A DNA stretch of 64,000 bases, from positions 15,500,001 to 15,564,000 of the forward strand of contig JBHGNT010000009.1 in NCBI GenBank assembly GCA_043228905.1, in the 5' to 3' direction. Origin of the DNA: Azolla caroliniana (lineage: Eukaryota > Polypodiophyta). Position 1 is the first letter of the stretch, and every line of letters starts with the position of its first letter. This document shows, in pieces, positions 51,286-64,000 of this stretch. The notes under the pieces are model-generated. The model was given only the letters and a program-made list of their open reading frames with translations. It was not told where the DNA came from and ran no database searches. Both the position numbers and the translations under genes were made by a program.

Positions 51286-51393
51286 TGAGCCTCGAGGACA
51301 TAGAGGCGATAATCCACAAAAACAGAACCTATAAGTAAAGGAACGAACATAAAAGAAAACTGACCTATTATTGCGAAAGGGGAGAAACCTAAC

Positions 51394-51580
51394 CTGTGAT
51401 TTCACAAGGCACGGGATCCGGAGGAGGAACCAAGATGAGCTTCTCCATTGTACGAGAGGAGGGAGGGATGTCCAATGGCTCGTGAGTGAGGGGATCGAGA
51501 AAGACGAGGGTTACGCAGGAATCCAGGGAGCCGTGAGAGACAACCCAGCTGCTGGAGGCGATGGCCATGGCCATGGCCAT
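51394..51580 (-). CDS. Possible first coding exon, unknown gene
   Basis: The minus strand has ATG at 51580 (further ATGs at 51574 and 51568, from an ATGGCC repeat): MAMAMAIASSSWVVSHGSLD then SCVTLVFLDPLTHEPLDIPP, ending PVPCEIT and a good splice donor ACAG|GTTAGG at 51394/51393. Upstream is a four-copy GGATTT repeat in the same frame and a TTC-repeat-rich leader (51772-51801), common in plant 5' UTRs. GC content rises here relative to both sides. I do not recognise the protein and no second exon is seen. Confidence 0.4.
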
Positions 51581-51830
51581 CGCCAGAGCCAAATCCAAAT
51601 CCAAATCCAAATCCAAGAGCTTGAATCTGAGGAGCGGCGTTCAGTAGGTAGGTAGGTAAGGGTACGTGCGGACTGTGTGAAGAAGCCAAAAGCAAAGGGT
51701 GCCCGTCGCAGCAGCAGGTTGTAAAGACGCAAAAATTCGATTCTTCGTTCGGGCCGCCACGCCACCTCTTAAAGAAGAAGAAGAAGAAGAAGAAGAAGAA
51801 GAGAGAAAGAAAGAGGTGATTTGGCGGGCT
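51581..51830 (-). promoter_or_regulatory. Leader or promoter-like region with short repeats
   Basis: It holds (GGATTT)4 at 51592-51616, GTAGGTAGGTAGG at 51644-51656 and (GAA)10 at 51772-51801 (TTC on the minus strand). The pyrimidine-rich minus strand fits the 5' UTR of the possible exon. Confidence 0.35.
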
Positions 51831-54800
51831 GATTCTCTACTCGCTGAGACCGGTGTCCATCCAGGCGGCACCACAAACCAAATTACATACATATCTAATC
51901 CCGGCCACACGGTACACCACTCTTCGGCCAAACATATTGGGTGGTATGGGACACATATGCCATTTTCCAAGTAGAAGAAGTGGACTTGACCCATTTCTTT
52001 CCATACCTTATATGTCCATTTGGAATGTACATCCCAGAGTGAGAGTGAAGAACCTTAACTGTAGTATTTAAGGGTAACTAAACTTCTAATGATTTTAAGG
52101 GTGTGTTAGGAATCGAGGTAACTTGCCTAAGGTCGTGCCATGTGGCGATATGCAGTGATCTGAGGATCTAACGTGCAATTATAAAATGAGGAGGTCCACG
52201 AGACACTCTTGTGCTCCATCAAGGATTGCATCCAACAATAGAGATTTGTTCTATGCATACTTGTAATCAAATCATGCAACTTGTTTTGCAACACTTCCAT
52301 GACATGCTATGTTTCTTTTTACAAAGTCCTATCCCTCAAGAGGTAAAGTGGATGAGTATAGGAATCACCAAACCAATATTTTACTCCAAATAGCACCATG
52401 GTGGTTTGCGATAAATATTTGAAACGATTATCACACACAATATTATAACAATATCGTTGGTTTACTCATTGTGGACACAATGTTCGTGATGTTACATCCA
52501 ATGGAAGGATGTCACTCGACATTGTCTAAAATACAAACAATATATCAAAGCCGCATGTACTTTTGTCTTGCACCAAGTCGATAAGTAACTTAAGGTGAAG
52601 CAAATGGCACTGATACACATCAAAATAATTAGTGTCACTTCAATTATGTCTTGTGATGAATGCAATTCATTGAGAAAACTTGATAAGCATACAATGAATA
52701 AATCAACATTCGTAAATTAAAACCACTCTAATCTTGTAAACCCAACCAAGTGAACAAATTATTATAAGGCATCTAGTAGTTACATCATTAGATTACTCAT
52801 TCTCAACCCAAATCAAGCAAAACAATGAGTTTGGTACAGGTACAAAATAATGATGTCATTGTTATATGCTCCTTGTGAATGGAGTGTGTAAATGCAACCC
52901 GAGACAAAACAAATGTGCTAATGATGATCAAACACACAACATAAATAATCAACTTTGTGTGAATGTAACCCTAAATGTCGTAAATGATCGTTGTTATAAT
53001 TGGAAAATGTGAAAGAGAATTGCATCAAATGGAATAATATCATTGATTTCTCACACTCAAATCTCCATGCACACTATATAAGAAACTTTTCCGGAAGCTC
53101 CTCGTGAATGCAAAATCAAAGCACCTATTGCTCATATTCAATAAATAACACCAATTGTTTTCCCTACTTGTCACCACGTTCCCACTCTCAACAAAATTGG
53201 TGTCAAATGTGTGTTTAGCATGAGCCTCCATAAGAATGTATCTTATTGATTGCCCCGAGAATCCCACGTGAAAATGTAAGAAAGTAGTAATTGTGTTGCA
53301 ACTTGTTTTTGCCAGTGGTAGATTGTACGACGCTCAACATAATATCGGATAGTTCACATTACACAAGTCTATATCATAATCATGTGCTGATATATGACAT
53401 CAGTTTGGAGATAAGTTTATGTATTCACTAAGCACATTATATAGTTGGTAAAATTCAAACGATCTAATAGTCATCCACTATCACTTGTTTCTATGTGTCT
53501 CTCTTGTCATGTGGGCCACATCACATTGTCAAAAAAACATATAAGATTCATGTTATGTACATCCAAATGAATCATATTGTAAGTACATGCGGGTCTCAAA
53601 GTGTATTTGGCTAAACCATTCACAATAGAAACTATTTTTGCACTCCTTAAAGTGTGCTTACACCAAGAAGGAAATTAAGATTTAATTGCTTTTGACTACA
53701 CATAATTCTAGCATTTCTATAGACTATTCCAATATTTTATTTTCCACCGTCCTAATTTTCCTGCTCGCAGCTCCCACTTACCTACTACAAGCACATGCAT
53801 CACCATTTGCGGCCACGCCACATTTCCATCCTTATGCGACCCCCATCCAATGAAAGAATGTTTTTTAAATATCATATCACGAATTGACGTTGAACATCAT
53901 GTACATAGAAACCTTTATAAGGCTATAGTTATTTCCAATGTCCATGCAATGTTCAGTTGTTTGTGCACACATGTCCTTAGATGCAAATACTAGTGAAACA
54001 TCTTCTTGTACATGTCATCAGCTTTTTATTGGCGAAATTAGTGGAAATTGATGTCACACATAACATCAATATCCCATTGGAGACTTGGTAATTGTACTAT
54101 TAATGCAATTATTGTTTTGTGAGTATGTTAAGTTACCACACACCCCACCAAGCATCAATTTGTTTGCCCTATTGTTTATTTGTATACATATATATCCAAT
54201 AGCAAAATTCCAATACAACATAGATATACTTTCATATATATCTTAGCGAATCAGGTGGAAAACACAACATTGGATGTGGAACTCATTCACCCAACATGTC
54301 ATACACTCAAAGATGCCTACCTTACCTTCTAAGCCCATTCAGTAGTCGATTCCCACAACCAACATGGATAGGATTTTGTGGACAAAAAGTCATGAGAAAT
54401 TGATTTTGAGCACACATATACATCCACTCCATCATCTTAAACCTATACTGATCCTAACAATAAGATTACAACCTATCATTTATGTGTAGAGTTAGTATTA
54501 GCTTGCCCATCTACATCCTAGAGGCTAAGCACATCCTTTCAATATGTACAAGAATTTCCATGTAAATAGTGCCAATATGCTCTATTTGTGAGTGCAACCT
54601 TAAAAACTACATAAAAGCCAAGTGTGTAGTACACATGTGTCAAAAAGTCAACAGTAGAAGGAAGGGAGAAAAAATGGTTTGTGAAGGCCTAAATTGAAAT
54701 AAATAACAACATGTCTCCTCAGTCCGGACAAGTGTGAAACCGGCGTGCTCCTATACACTAATCATTAATTAAGAATACTACCCTTCAATTGGGAGCCTTG

Positions 54801-56310
54801 GTAATTGCAGCCCTACCCTATAAGCTCTACTATTCTATCAAGCTTTTCAAGAGGAAATCTTACCCCAAGTGGTTTTCTTGTGTGGAGTGATTGATTATAG
54901 GTCAAGTTGTACCCTTTTTCCTAGGATTTCCTTCCTCACTTCTTGTCACCTACTTGCTTGTACTCTCCCATTTGCCATAGCTTTTCAAACTTTCACCTTG
55001 TCCAATATCTTGGTGTGACTTGTACTCTCTCTTGTGATCTTCTCATTTACCATCTTCTTTTCTCAATTCCTCATCATCATCATTATCATGAGTCTTCAAA
55101 CCCTATTTTGCTCCTAAGTTTGTTTCCTAGCTCACTACTATATGTTGAGAAATCTAGAGCCCAAATTAACATGTAACTAGATTCCCAACCATGATTACCT
55201 TAATCATCAAACTCATAATTAAAGGCGCCTAAGATGATTGGGTGTTAACAATCTTGTAACTAGATGTTCGACCATGAACCTTAACTAATCACTCACCAAC
55301 TTCCAATGAAACTAGGCCTAACTTGAACTAGATCACCAATCATACGCTTGGCTACTCACCAAGTTCCAATTAAGCGTAATTCTACTAAATAATTCAGGCA
55401 TGCCAAAATGTGTCACCATGGATGAACCTTGATTACAAACATCCAATACAACACATACCCCCAAAAGAACTTGCGATTGGATTGTTGTGACAATAACTGT
55501 CTTGCGATTGGATCCTTGTGACATTGGCCATCAATCCAATCCCATATGCTTACATCTTACACTAGAATAAACAATTTAGTATTTCTTATGCTTGCATATA
55601 TAAATATGCCCATTTATGCTAAATAACAAGATCCATTTCATGTTACTTATTACCCAACAATTATAACTTTCTACAACCATGAGTGAGTTGTGAAGTTGGC
55701 TTCCCAAGTTTGATAAACTAATTAACTTCAACATCGTTAACTTTTTCCTCATATTATCTTATTATCCTCAATCTACAAATGCGAACATTTTTACAAGATT
55801 CCTTTAAACAATATGTTTCTTCTCCAATATAAACCATTTGTGAATCATAATCACTCTCAAACTACAAAGTTGGATTTTTAAGGTTTCCCCATGTAGATTA
55901 CTAACTCCAACAATGTCTAAGTTTCTTGTCACGTTACTTTGTTGTCATAAACTCCCCTAACCAAACTTCATGATATCATGCTTGAAGTTCCTTGAACTAT
56001 CATCTCAAGGTTCACTACTACTTTTTATGTCAATTTACATGCCAAATCTGTAGTTGCCATTGAAGTTTAAACTTTCATCCAATCAATAGCCATTAGATAA
56101 TCTAGGTTGGTAGGCTTATTTGTTTGTATTTGTTGTACCCTTGAATAAGTGTATTTTAATAATCTCGTACCAATATTTGATCCAATATTCCATAGTTGCT
56201 AAGATTAGCTGATAAACTAATTCATATTTTCAAATTACACATCAATAACAATACTTGTTCTACCCTACTTCTTGCTCCCTAAATTATGTACTTTTTGTAA
56301 TAATCTTCGA
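51831..56310. other. AT-rich spacer without visible genes
   Basis: No open frame of weight and no TE protein remnants on either strand. Minor items: two near copies of CTTGCGATTGGAT..TTGTGACA at 55470-55525, and two of GTAACTAGAT with ACCATGA at 55173 and 55257. Confidence 0.6.
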
Positions 56311-56837
56311 GCATGATGTTCTCTAAATACACTTATTATGTAAAATTATATAGCAACTTTCTATTTCGTATCATTGACTACAATCTAACATGTATTCACA
56401 TATGCATGTTTGTTCATACTCATTGTACAATTGAGCAACCATACAATATTTTTGCATCGAACATTTGACAATGTGGCTAATTGAAAATTGATATATTACC
56501 AAAAAAATGAATGAATGAATGATATGATACAAGGTTGGAGCTTGTCTTACAGGACAAGCTCGTGTCTATAACATGGAGCATGATGTTCTCTAAATACACT
56601 TTTTATGTAAAATTATATCGCAACTTTCTAATTAGTACCATTGACTACAATCTAACATGTATTCACATATGCATGTTTGTTCATACTCATTGTACAATTG
56701 AGCAACCATCAAATATTTTTTAATCGAACATTTGTGGCTAATTGAAAATTGTTATATTACCCAAAAAAATGAACGAATGATATGATACAAGGTTGGAGGT
56801 TGTCTTACAGAACAAGCTTGTGTCTATAACATGAGGC
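56311..56837. repeat. Tandem duplication of about 265 bp
   Basis: Copy 1 is 56311-56577 and copy 2 56578-56837, back to back, each from GCATGATGTTCTCTAAATAC to GTGTCTATAACATG. They are about 90% alike, with a few small deletions in copy 2. Confidence 0.92.
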
Positions 56838-57762
56838 ATAACGAAGGATCTTAGTTCTTATCCACGTACACTTGGATAAACACTCGTTACATGCATTAAA
56901 AAACTATTTAAGACTTTTAATTGTGCTTGAAGTTTTTTTGAAGATTCTACTATAATGTTGTTGTCTATTTGATATTGTATGTGAATGGCACATATTCACA
57001 TGCCAATACTCTTAAATTGTTTCCATTTCATAGATTTGTTGAAGATGTTTGCACTGTAGTAGTTCGTTGTCTAAGAATAGTTGAACAATTCCATGGTCAA
57101 TGACCTAATACGTGATAATATTGCATCGAGGTTCTTGACAACAATTAACTTTACCTTGACGATCAACTCATAGACTGACGTGATCACACATGGATTATAT
57201 CTGTTTAAAAATGGTGAAGTCGGGTTATACTTGAGGCTTGGAGCATGTGCTCACTAAAGCAACAATAATTCCCATATATGTCATCTATAATATATTTTAC
57301 GTTGAATCTATATTGGGAAGGAGGATTCATCCTTCCATGCATGTTGTTCCCCACACATGTCAAGGATATTTTTGCATTTGTGTACATTATATATGGTTCC
57401 CGTCATCTACATATGGGATGAAAATTCTTAATTTTCCAATTACTTCAACGAATGATTTCCACAAGACAAACAACATGCATAAGCATAAAATGGGCAGGCT
57501 TTGACTAAGCACACACTAAAGGTGATGATCAAATAATGGAAACGTGTGAATCAATTCACGTAAACACGATGGAACGCTTCTAACATTGTGGGATGTGGCC
57601 ATGCAGAGTAGATCTTGATTTTGGATCCAAATTTCAATGTAGCCACATTTATGAAAATTTCGCTCTCCATCTCTTACCACGTGTCATTTCCCCCACATTG
57701 TCTTTGTTCATCCATTTTTTCTTTCTCAAATCTCATGCTAAAGTAGTTTGGCCACTAGTTGA
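56838..57762. other. AT-rich spacer
   Basis: Nothing coding or repeated was recognised. Confidence 0.5.
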
Positions 57763-57896
57763 GTAGGGCTCAAATCTACAATAATACCGTTATGAACAAT
57801 ACGTTTCAACCGCTATCGTAACACGTTAAATAGGCTTAGTAGGGCTCGAACCTACAATATTACCAATATGACGACATGTTTCAACCAATTAAACTT
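57763..57896 (-). other. Pair of tRNA-like units
   Basis: Two units 76 bp apart. The right one (57839-57896), read on the minus strand, has D-arm GTTTAATTGGTTGAAAC with a 4-bp stem and T-arm GTAGGTTCGAGCCCTAC with a perfect 5-bp stem. The left (57763-57822) is a diverged copy (GTAGATTTGAGCCCTAC). No proper anticodon arm, so probably pseudogenes or tRNA-derived repeats. Confidence 0.5.
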
Positions 57897-60423
57897 ACAT
57901 ATTATCATTGATGTTATTCTAATTCCATTTTATATCCCAACACCATATTCCTACACATATTCCATCACTCATTTGAACTCTCCTCCTTTAAGCATCTCTC
58001 TTATCCACCCTTACCCCCTATGTGTGAGCTGATCTACTTGTTTCTCCATATTGGCTCACTATTTTTATATTATCATATAAAGTAGATAAGTGTTATTTTT
58101 AGCATCGTATTAAGGCAATTATATAATTTTCAACCATTATCTTATGCAAAGCAATATTTTTAGAAAAAAATTATAGCATGAATGATATAACACAAACTAT
58201 GCCAACAACAAATCTATAGCGATTGGACTCATAGGCTTATGCTAATGTTATTAGAGATGAGTCAAAGATTTAAAGAGAAATATGAATGTGGAGTTAATTA
58301 ATGATTCTCGATGTTGAAGGGTTTCACTAATAAATGTTGCAATTGAGAGTGCACATTGTGATCGAGAGGGAAATGTAAGGATATTCCTTTCAAAATAAAG
58401 AAGCACCATTTTTTGACTGAACTAACATAAACCATGTTTAATTGGTAAGCCAACATTTATTAGTTGTTGACCATGTTAAAACGTGGTCTTATGCGTTAGC
58501 ACGTAATGTCTTTTTACGCATTAGCCTTAGGAACTATACATCTCAATTCTCATGTACATGCAAATGGTGTTAATGAAGGTAGTTAGAGAAAATGTAGAGG
58601 TTTGTCTAATTAAAACCAATTGAATCCTTCATGCAATTGTTAAAAAGTGCAATTGCTTTTGCACCCCATAAATTTCACCCATGACATGAAGCGGGCAAAA
58701 TAGAAACCACTACATCATCACATTTGCACATTCTTTGAGAATGATTCACACGGAAAACCAACATTTTCTTTTTGTTCTTTCATTGAACGTTTTTTGAATC
58801 CCACTTATTGAATCACAAACATATAAAGTGAAACTAGAAAATGCTTTATCATATTATAACACAATTGATTAATGCATTGGGGTAGATGTGGTTTTGATTG
58901 TTGCATAATGGTAGTCTACACCCATCCACAATACATCTTTTAAATTTTTAATCCCAATCCCCCACATGAGGAGTGATATAGAGGATGTCATGAATTTCAC
59001 AAGAAAGGAGGTGATTATGTCAATGATCAAAATGGTGCTTTCTAGAGATTTGCAACAACTAGTGCATTGACAAGCAAAATTGCGATAGCAGAATGTTAAT
59101 GCAGTGGCATGATATTCATTATGTAGCTCAACTATATTAAATTGAAAGTGTTTCATGTACGAACTCCCAATTATTTGGTAGCCGTATGTGGGTATGCACA
59201 AGTGCACATAGGTTGTCAATGGTATGTGAACTTATTGCGATTGGTATGAGTTGAGTTATACACTACCTAGGGCAAGAGGCCATTTGACATTGACAAGCAA
59301 GAACTAAGCTCTTTCCCCGATGATGTACTTGGGTTTTAAACATAAGAATGAGCTCAAGAGAAATTCATACTTTAAACTTCATACCAACTACATCCCTATG
59401 GCAATATTTAGCCAAAACACCAAAGATATTGTTGAGAGAAAAACTATCTAGGTGCCAAACGAACATCGTTAAGGTCCATTGAGGAACAATGACAATTTGA
59501 TATAATGCGCATGATCAAGCAATATAAGAAATTATAAGATGTACAATAAAAGGCACACATTCTTGCTAGAAGTCAGGGTTCACATGATACGGTTCTTGAT
59601 CATCTAGGCAACGTCGATATTACAAACTATTTTGGATGATCGACACTTTCTTGCTAAAAGACATTAGGCAAAAAATCTAGGTGTAGTAGTAACCACTAGG
59701 TGCTACCCGAGGTCGTAATTGTTCAAATATTTCAATTGGAAAAATCGAAGGTAAGATCATGAAGCAACACACACGCATGTAACTAGCCAAATATACTATG
59801 AAGCATCTACATGCCAAGATTTAAAACAAACTAGGTAACAACAATCCAACATCTATGGTGGAAATGTGTTTTTGAGTATTTCAACACAAAGCTAGTGTCC
59901 AAGTGCATCAAACTTTTGTAAAAGGATCTCCATTTTCACATTTTCACATAGCTAGCTTATGAGCCAGGGCTCATGGACACAAATTATTTCCATGTACAAA
60001 CTTTGTGAGTGCATGGGAAGGGATCCCCCTCTAATTATAATTAGGGGCTTTGTGGCAAGCGGCGAATGTTTATGCTCCAACTTTGTGAGATCCACAAAAT
60101 AATTTGCAACTCTTTAAAATGAGAGTCTCATACCTTGTTCATATTATATTCATTAATTTAAGACATCTCTATTTTCATTGGATTGTGGGAGGGAAGAAAC
60201 CTACCCCTACCAAGGATTAAAAGTGTCTGTCATTAATCATGCTAATGAAGTTGGTGCCGTAATGGTAGTTTGGGTAATAAGATAATTCTCATATCTAAAG
60301 GTGAATCTTGGATAGATTCAGAAATGTATTGAGGAGGGGGAATTGCAAGGACAATGAGGATTATTTCAATTGTGAGTTTTTGTAGAAATACTGAGTGAGA
60401 AGACACAAGGTCCGGATTTGTAG
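57897..60423. other. AT-rich spacer
   Basis: No coding sequence recognised. A near-perfect palindrome CCCTCTAATTATAATTAGGG lies at about 60026-60046. Confidence 0.5.

Positions 60424-60481
<58 letters not shown>
60424..60481. repeat. (CA)n microsatellite
   Basis: About 29 CA units without interruption. Confidence 0.97.
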
Positions 60482-60486
<5 letters not shown>

Positions 60487-63301
60487 TGTATGGGTCCTGG
60501 GACACACATATACCCAAGCAAAAATCTACACAAATTTAGCAACCCACAAAAAGAAAATAAAGAAGAAGGGGAGCAAAAATGCCAAGGAATGAATTGTTTT
60601 TTTTTTTTGCTTTGTATTATGATTTTGTGTTAAAAATGATTCAAGAGCGAGAATTAAGAAGCTTTGGATCAAGGAAAGACAAATCTCTGTTTTGGTAGGC
60701 ATATATTAAAACTCTTTTTTATGACGCAGTGTTTGTACAAAGAAATACTAGTATTAAATATATGCATATACCTCGTAAATTGAGAGACAAAATTAAAAGT
60801 AAATGAGACGAAAAACAAAACAAATCTACTACGATTCTCTCTGCCCATTAGGTGGATAGATACAATATGTATGTATATATATATATTTATGTATTAAATT
60901 AAAAACAATAATACTACGAGTTACTCCGCCCCTCGATCAGTGCCCACACAATTTTCATTTATCCCTTAATTTTACTGTGATCAATTTATTAATTAGATGT
61001 GTTATTATTATTATTTCTAAGGAATCTTAACCAGAACGAACAACTGGTAAATTTCTGCGAGTGTTTAGTGAGAATTAAGACGGAAGGAGAAAGAAAGAAA
61101 GAAAACACAGAGTCATTTTCCTTGAATTTGGATTATGTTTATTATCATTGGCCCATTATTGAGTGAGTATGTACATATTATACAGTTTGTTTCAGAGGGA
61201 TAAACAAATAATATTTTATAATCCACATGTTTAGTTTTTTATTTTGGAAGTCTTTTTTAATTTAATTTAATTTAGTTTTCCATCGATTTGATGGGGAAGG
61301 CCGAGGAGGTACAATTTCGTAATTTCAGGGGGAATTTCTGATAAAATCTTCAGTTGAAGGAAATGAAATTCAGTGTTAATTTATTTTTATTTTTATTTTC
61401 TCCTGTTTTTTTTTGTCTCTGAGATGCGAATCTGAACCCTGATTCTCTATACAGCTTCGCGTACATACGTACGTACATACATTCCTCGTATTTACGAAAA
61501 TCACCTCCTTTCCTGAACACAGAAAAGACAGCCCGAGAGAAGGCAGTTCAGTTCTTTCTTCTTCGTGTTCCAGGCATTCATTCATTCATTCATTCATTCA
61601 GTGCCTGCTTCCCTGAGTTTCCAAGCCCCCCCTCCCCCCCAAAAAAAACCTCAAAAATATCTCTTCACTCTCCTCCCTCGAAACTAAATTTTTTTGCTCT
61701 TTCACTTGAATCAAAAAACGTTCACTCTGACTCCAAAAGAAGAAGAAGAAGAACCAGAAATTAAAGCACAAAACCTCAAAAAACTTAATCACAATTCTGC
61801 AACATGGGATTTATTCATGACTACTGTGTGTTGTGTGCCTTGCCAGTAGTAACAAAAGATTGAATTGAATAGAGGTGGGGGGGGGGGGGGTATAGAGCTT
61901 ACTGTCCGTCTGTCTGTCTGTATCTCTCTCTTTGCGCGCTCAAATTAAAACTATGTAATTCGTTGCTCCATTCAACCGAATACAAAAAGAAAATGCCTAT
62001 TAAATTGCTGCTAAAACATTTGTCTCAAAATTAGGAGTTCGTTTTAACTCCCGCAGTTATGTACTCATATACGAGAAATACTTTGTTGTTGTAGGCAGCA
62101 GATATAGCCTAATCAATCAATATGGGTAATTAAAGGCTCTAGTTTCTGGATATGTACATATGTACATGTAAGTTTTTCGGTGTTGTGTGCTGCTCGCTCC
62201 TTAGCAAAACCCAAAAAGATTTTGCTTTCTCTCTCTTTCTGTTGTTGCTCTTAATTAAAAACAGAGAGGGAGCCATTAAAGAGGGGGAGGTAGTATGGAA
62301 AAAGGTGGTGGGGCTGCTGCTAATTTAAATAATATAATAGGTTTTAAAAAAAAATCGTTTTTAAGAAGAAGAAATTAAGAATGGAAGAGACAAGAGCAAG
62401 AGGAGGCGAGGCGTCACAATTTATTTAGCGGGTGGAGATCTCCTCTACATTTAGCAGACTCCATTTTTTAAAAATAACAAAAACAAAAATGTTGTCAGAT
62501 CCTCCAGAATGAACACTAAACAGTAAGAAAAAAAAAAGAAAAGGTTTAAATTTAAATTGATAACGAATATAAAAGTATAAGAAATATGGTTAACGCATAT
62601 TTATAATCCTGTCCCAAAAGAGAAACAGATAGTTAAAAAAGAAAAGAAGAGAGGAATTAATTAAACACAAAATCTAGGCAACGAAACTTTTTTTTGTTGT
62701 GGACTCTTTATTAGCGGTGCTAAAAAATCATCAGTAATTTTTTCAAGAATATCTAAATAATTCGCATCGAAATTACAAAACACATTTTTTTTCTTTATTA
62801 TTTAATTATATATATATAAAATTGGGGCACGAGGGCAAAAAAATAAACAAATCGAAAAAACAATTCGGAAGGAACATAAAAAAGGAGGAAAGTAGCAGCA
62901 GATGATTGAAAAGAAAGAAAGAGAATTTTCTGGATGAGATTAAAAAATAAAATGCGAATTAATTGGACGGTTTTGCAAACAAAAATAAGCATAAATAAAA
63001 CAAAACATTGCATGCTCATATGAGCTATTCGGAACATAGCAAAAGAGGATATAACGGAATTTACAAAAAAAATCAAAATAAATGAAAACACCCTTGGCAT
63101 AAATATTCATCTGTAAATGAAAAAGAGAAAATATGTTTTGGAATGGTTGTTGCTTCATGGCTTAATTTTTTCTGAACTTAAAAAAAAACGGAATTTAATT
63201 TACGGAAGAACTAAACATGTTTCATACATTGTGTGTAATACAAAAAATCAGGGAGTTAAAAAGAAGAAGCAGCAGAAGTTAAAAACTGCAGCTGCTATTA
63301 C

Positions 63302-63333
<32 letters not shown>

Positions 63334-63684
63334 ATAAAGTAAAAATAAAACAAGAAAAAATGGCAAAACAAAGGAGCACGTTACGAACAAACAGATAATA
63401 TGTATATGTATACAAAAGGTGGCGGCCTGTCTCTATTTCTCTCACCCTAGGATTTAGCGGTGGGGCTAAATTTGAGTAGCGTTGGCCGGCCCGGCCGTGT
63501 CCATCTAAAAAGCAACCATTTGTTTTAATTTCTGTAAAGAAAAGTAGAAAATAACAAACGCAATAAAAAAACAAGGGGAACTAGATAGGTGCGGTGCACA
63601 CACAAACGGAAAACCCCACCCCAAAATCAAAAAACAAAAAGAAAACAAGGGAAGAAAAACTGAGAAATTATAACGACTCCCCTG
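60482..63684. other. Very AT-rich spacer with short repeats
   Basis: Full of A-runs and T-runs. Short repeats: ATTC units at about 61574-61602, a C8 tract at about 61632, G-run at about 61877-61890, and TA-repeat with ATATAT at about 63302-63332. No gene recognised. Confidence 0.5.
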
Positions 63685-63735
63685 TGTATGTATGTATGTA
63701 TGTATGTATGTATGTATGTATGTATGTATGTATGG
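63685..63735. repeat. (TATG)n microsatellite
   Basis: About twelve TATG units. A second short run of the same kind closes the window at 63984-64000. Confidence 0.95.
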
Positions 63736-63865
63736 CCCTGACCCATCATCTCTCTCTCTTCTGTCTCTCTCCAGACCGCTAAGCAGCCGCCATTCCTCTC
63801 TCTTCCTTTCCTTTTCCCCCCTTGCATCAGCCGAAGGGGGAAGAAGCTTTTTGGATTATGAGCTG

Positions 63866-63902
63866 TCCACGTCAGCGAGTGGGCCCACCTCTGACGTCAT
63901 CA
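63866..63902. promoter_or_regulatory. Cluster of bZIP and TCP motifs
   Basis: TCCACGTCAGC (63866-63876; bZIP/ABRE-like), GTGGGCCCACC (63879-63889; perfect TCP-type palindrome) and TGACGTCATCA (63892-63902; perfect TGA/CREB-type palindrome) lie within 37 bases. CT-rich leader-like tracts lie on both sides (63745-63815, 63930-63962), and CATGCATG (RY motif) at about 63979. It looks like a plant promoter for a gene outside or at the window edge; direction unknown. Confidence 0.6.
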
Positions 63903-64000
63903 GACGCACATAGAGATTAGCATCGCATCACATGTTCTCTCTTTCTTCTCTTTTTATTTCTCTACATATATATGTATGCATGCATGTATGTATGTATGTA

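Noticed and set aside
60242-60592. Frames with runs of Cys-Val or Thr-His
   Set aside because: They are translations of the CA microsatellite.
62798-63574. Several 70-108 codon frames rich in Phe, Ile and Lys
   Set aside because: Expected in very AT-rich DNA; no motif, start context or repeat of a known protein.

Overview
The window looks like nuclear DNA from a land plant with a large, repeat-filled genome. The evidence is many Ty1/copia retrotransposons primed by initiator tRNA-Met, Ty3/gypsy remnants, long AT-rich spacers and plant-type promoter boxes at the right end. Only two stretches look like host genes, both on the minus strand: a 1086-codon open frame at 38230-41490 and a possible first exon at 51394-51580. 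The forward and reverse gypsy fragments carry a sushi/Tcn1-type chromodomain, reverse transcriptase and Gag. To my knowledge that group is better known from fungi, fish and non-flowering land plants than from flowering plants, so a fern, lycophyte, bryophyte or gymnosperm is a reasonable but unproven guess.

Layout. 1-4911: old fragments (copia, a chromovirus integrase plus chromodomain, a chromovirus LTR carrying tRNA-like modules, a duplicated copia integrase). 4912-18253: a decayed plus-strand copia composite with LTRs at 4912-5391, 5664-6214 and 17699-18253. It is interrupted by a reversed copia LTR, and that LTR is itself split by the most striking object here: a complete Ty3/gypsy element at 7166-14495. 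This element is GC-rich. Its two LTRs are identical to my eye except for a G-tract (803 and 806 bp), and its gag and pol frames are open. Its protein motifs look like those of fungal gypsy elements. 18254-24350: the tail, LTR and gag of the chromovirus, split by a minus-strand copia element (18362-23170). 24351-35435: two minus-strand copia remnants (B and D). D is split by a plus-strand, nearly intact copia element C (29272-34174, target duplication GATCA). 35436-37150: minus-strand chromovirus RT-RNase H-IN. 38230-41490: host gene, possibly of the ATG8-interacting ATI3 type. 41679-46770: copia element E (target duplication GCTAA), just upstream of that gene and perhaps inside its first intron. 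46990-49760: copia remnants F and G.

49878-50072 is a long imperfect hairpin, followed by a decayed 33-bp minisatellite to about 51285 and then the possible exon at 51394-51580. From 51831 on there is AT-rich sequence in which I see no gene. It holds a 267/260-bp tandem duplication, a pair of tRNA-like units and several microsatellites. It ends in a cluster of perfect bZIP and TCP motifs at 63866-63902 that looks like a promoter.

The order of nesting gives a rough history: the chromovirus and old copia copies are oldest; copia composite I, H, B and D are intermediate; E and C are younger; the fungal-type gypsy element is the youngest. LTR comparisons were made by eye and no search was run, so all family names rest on recognised motifs.
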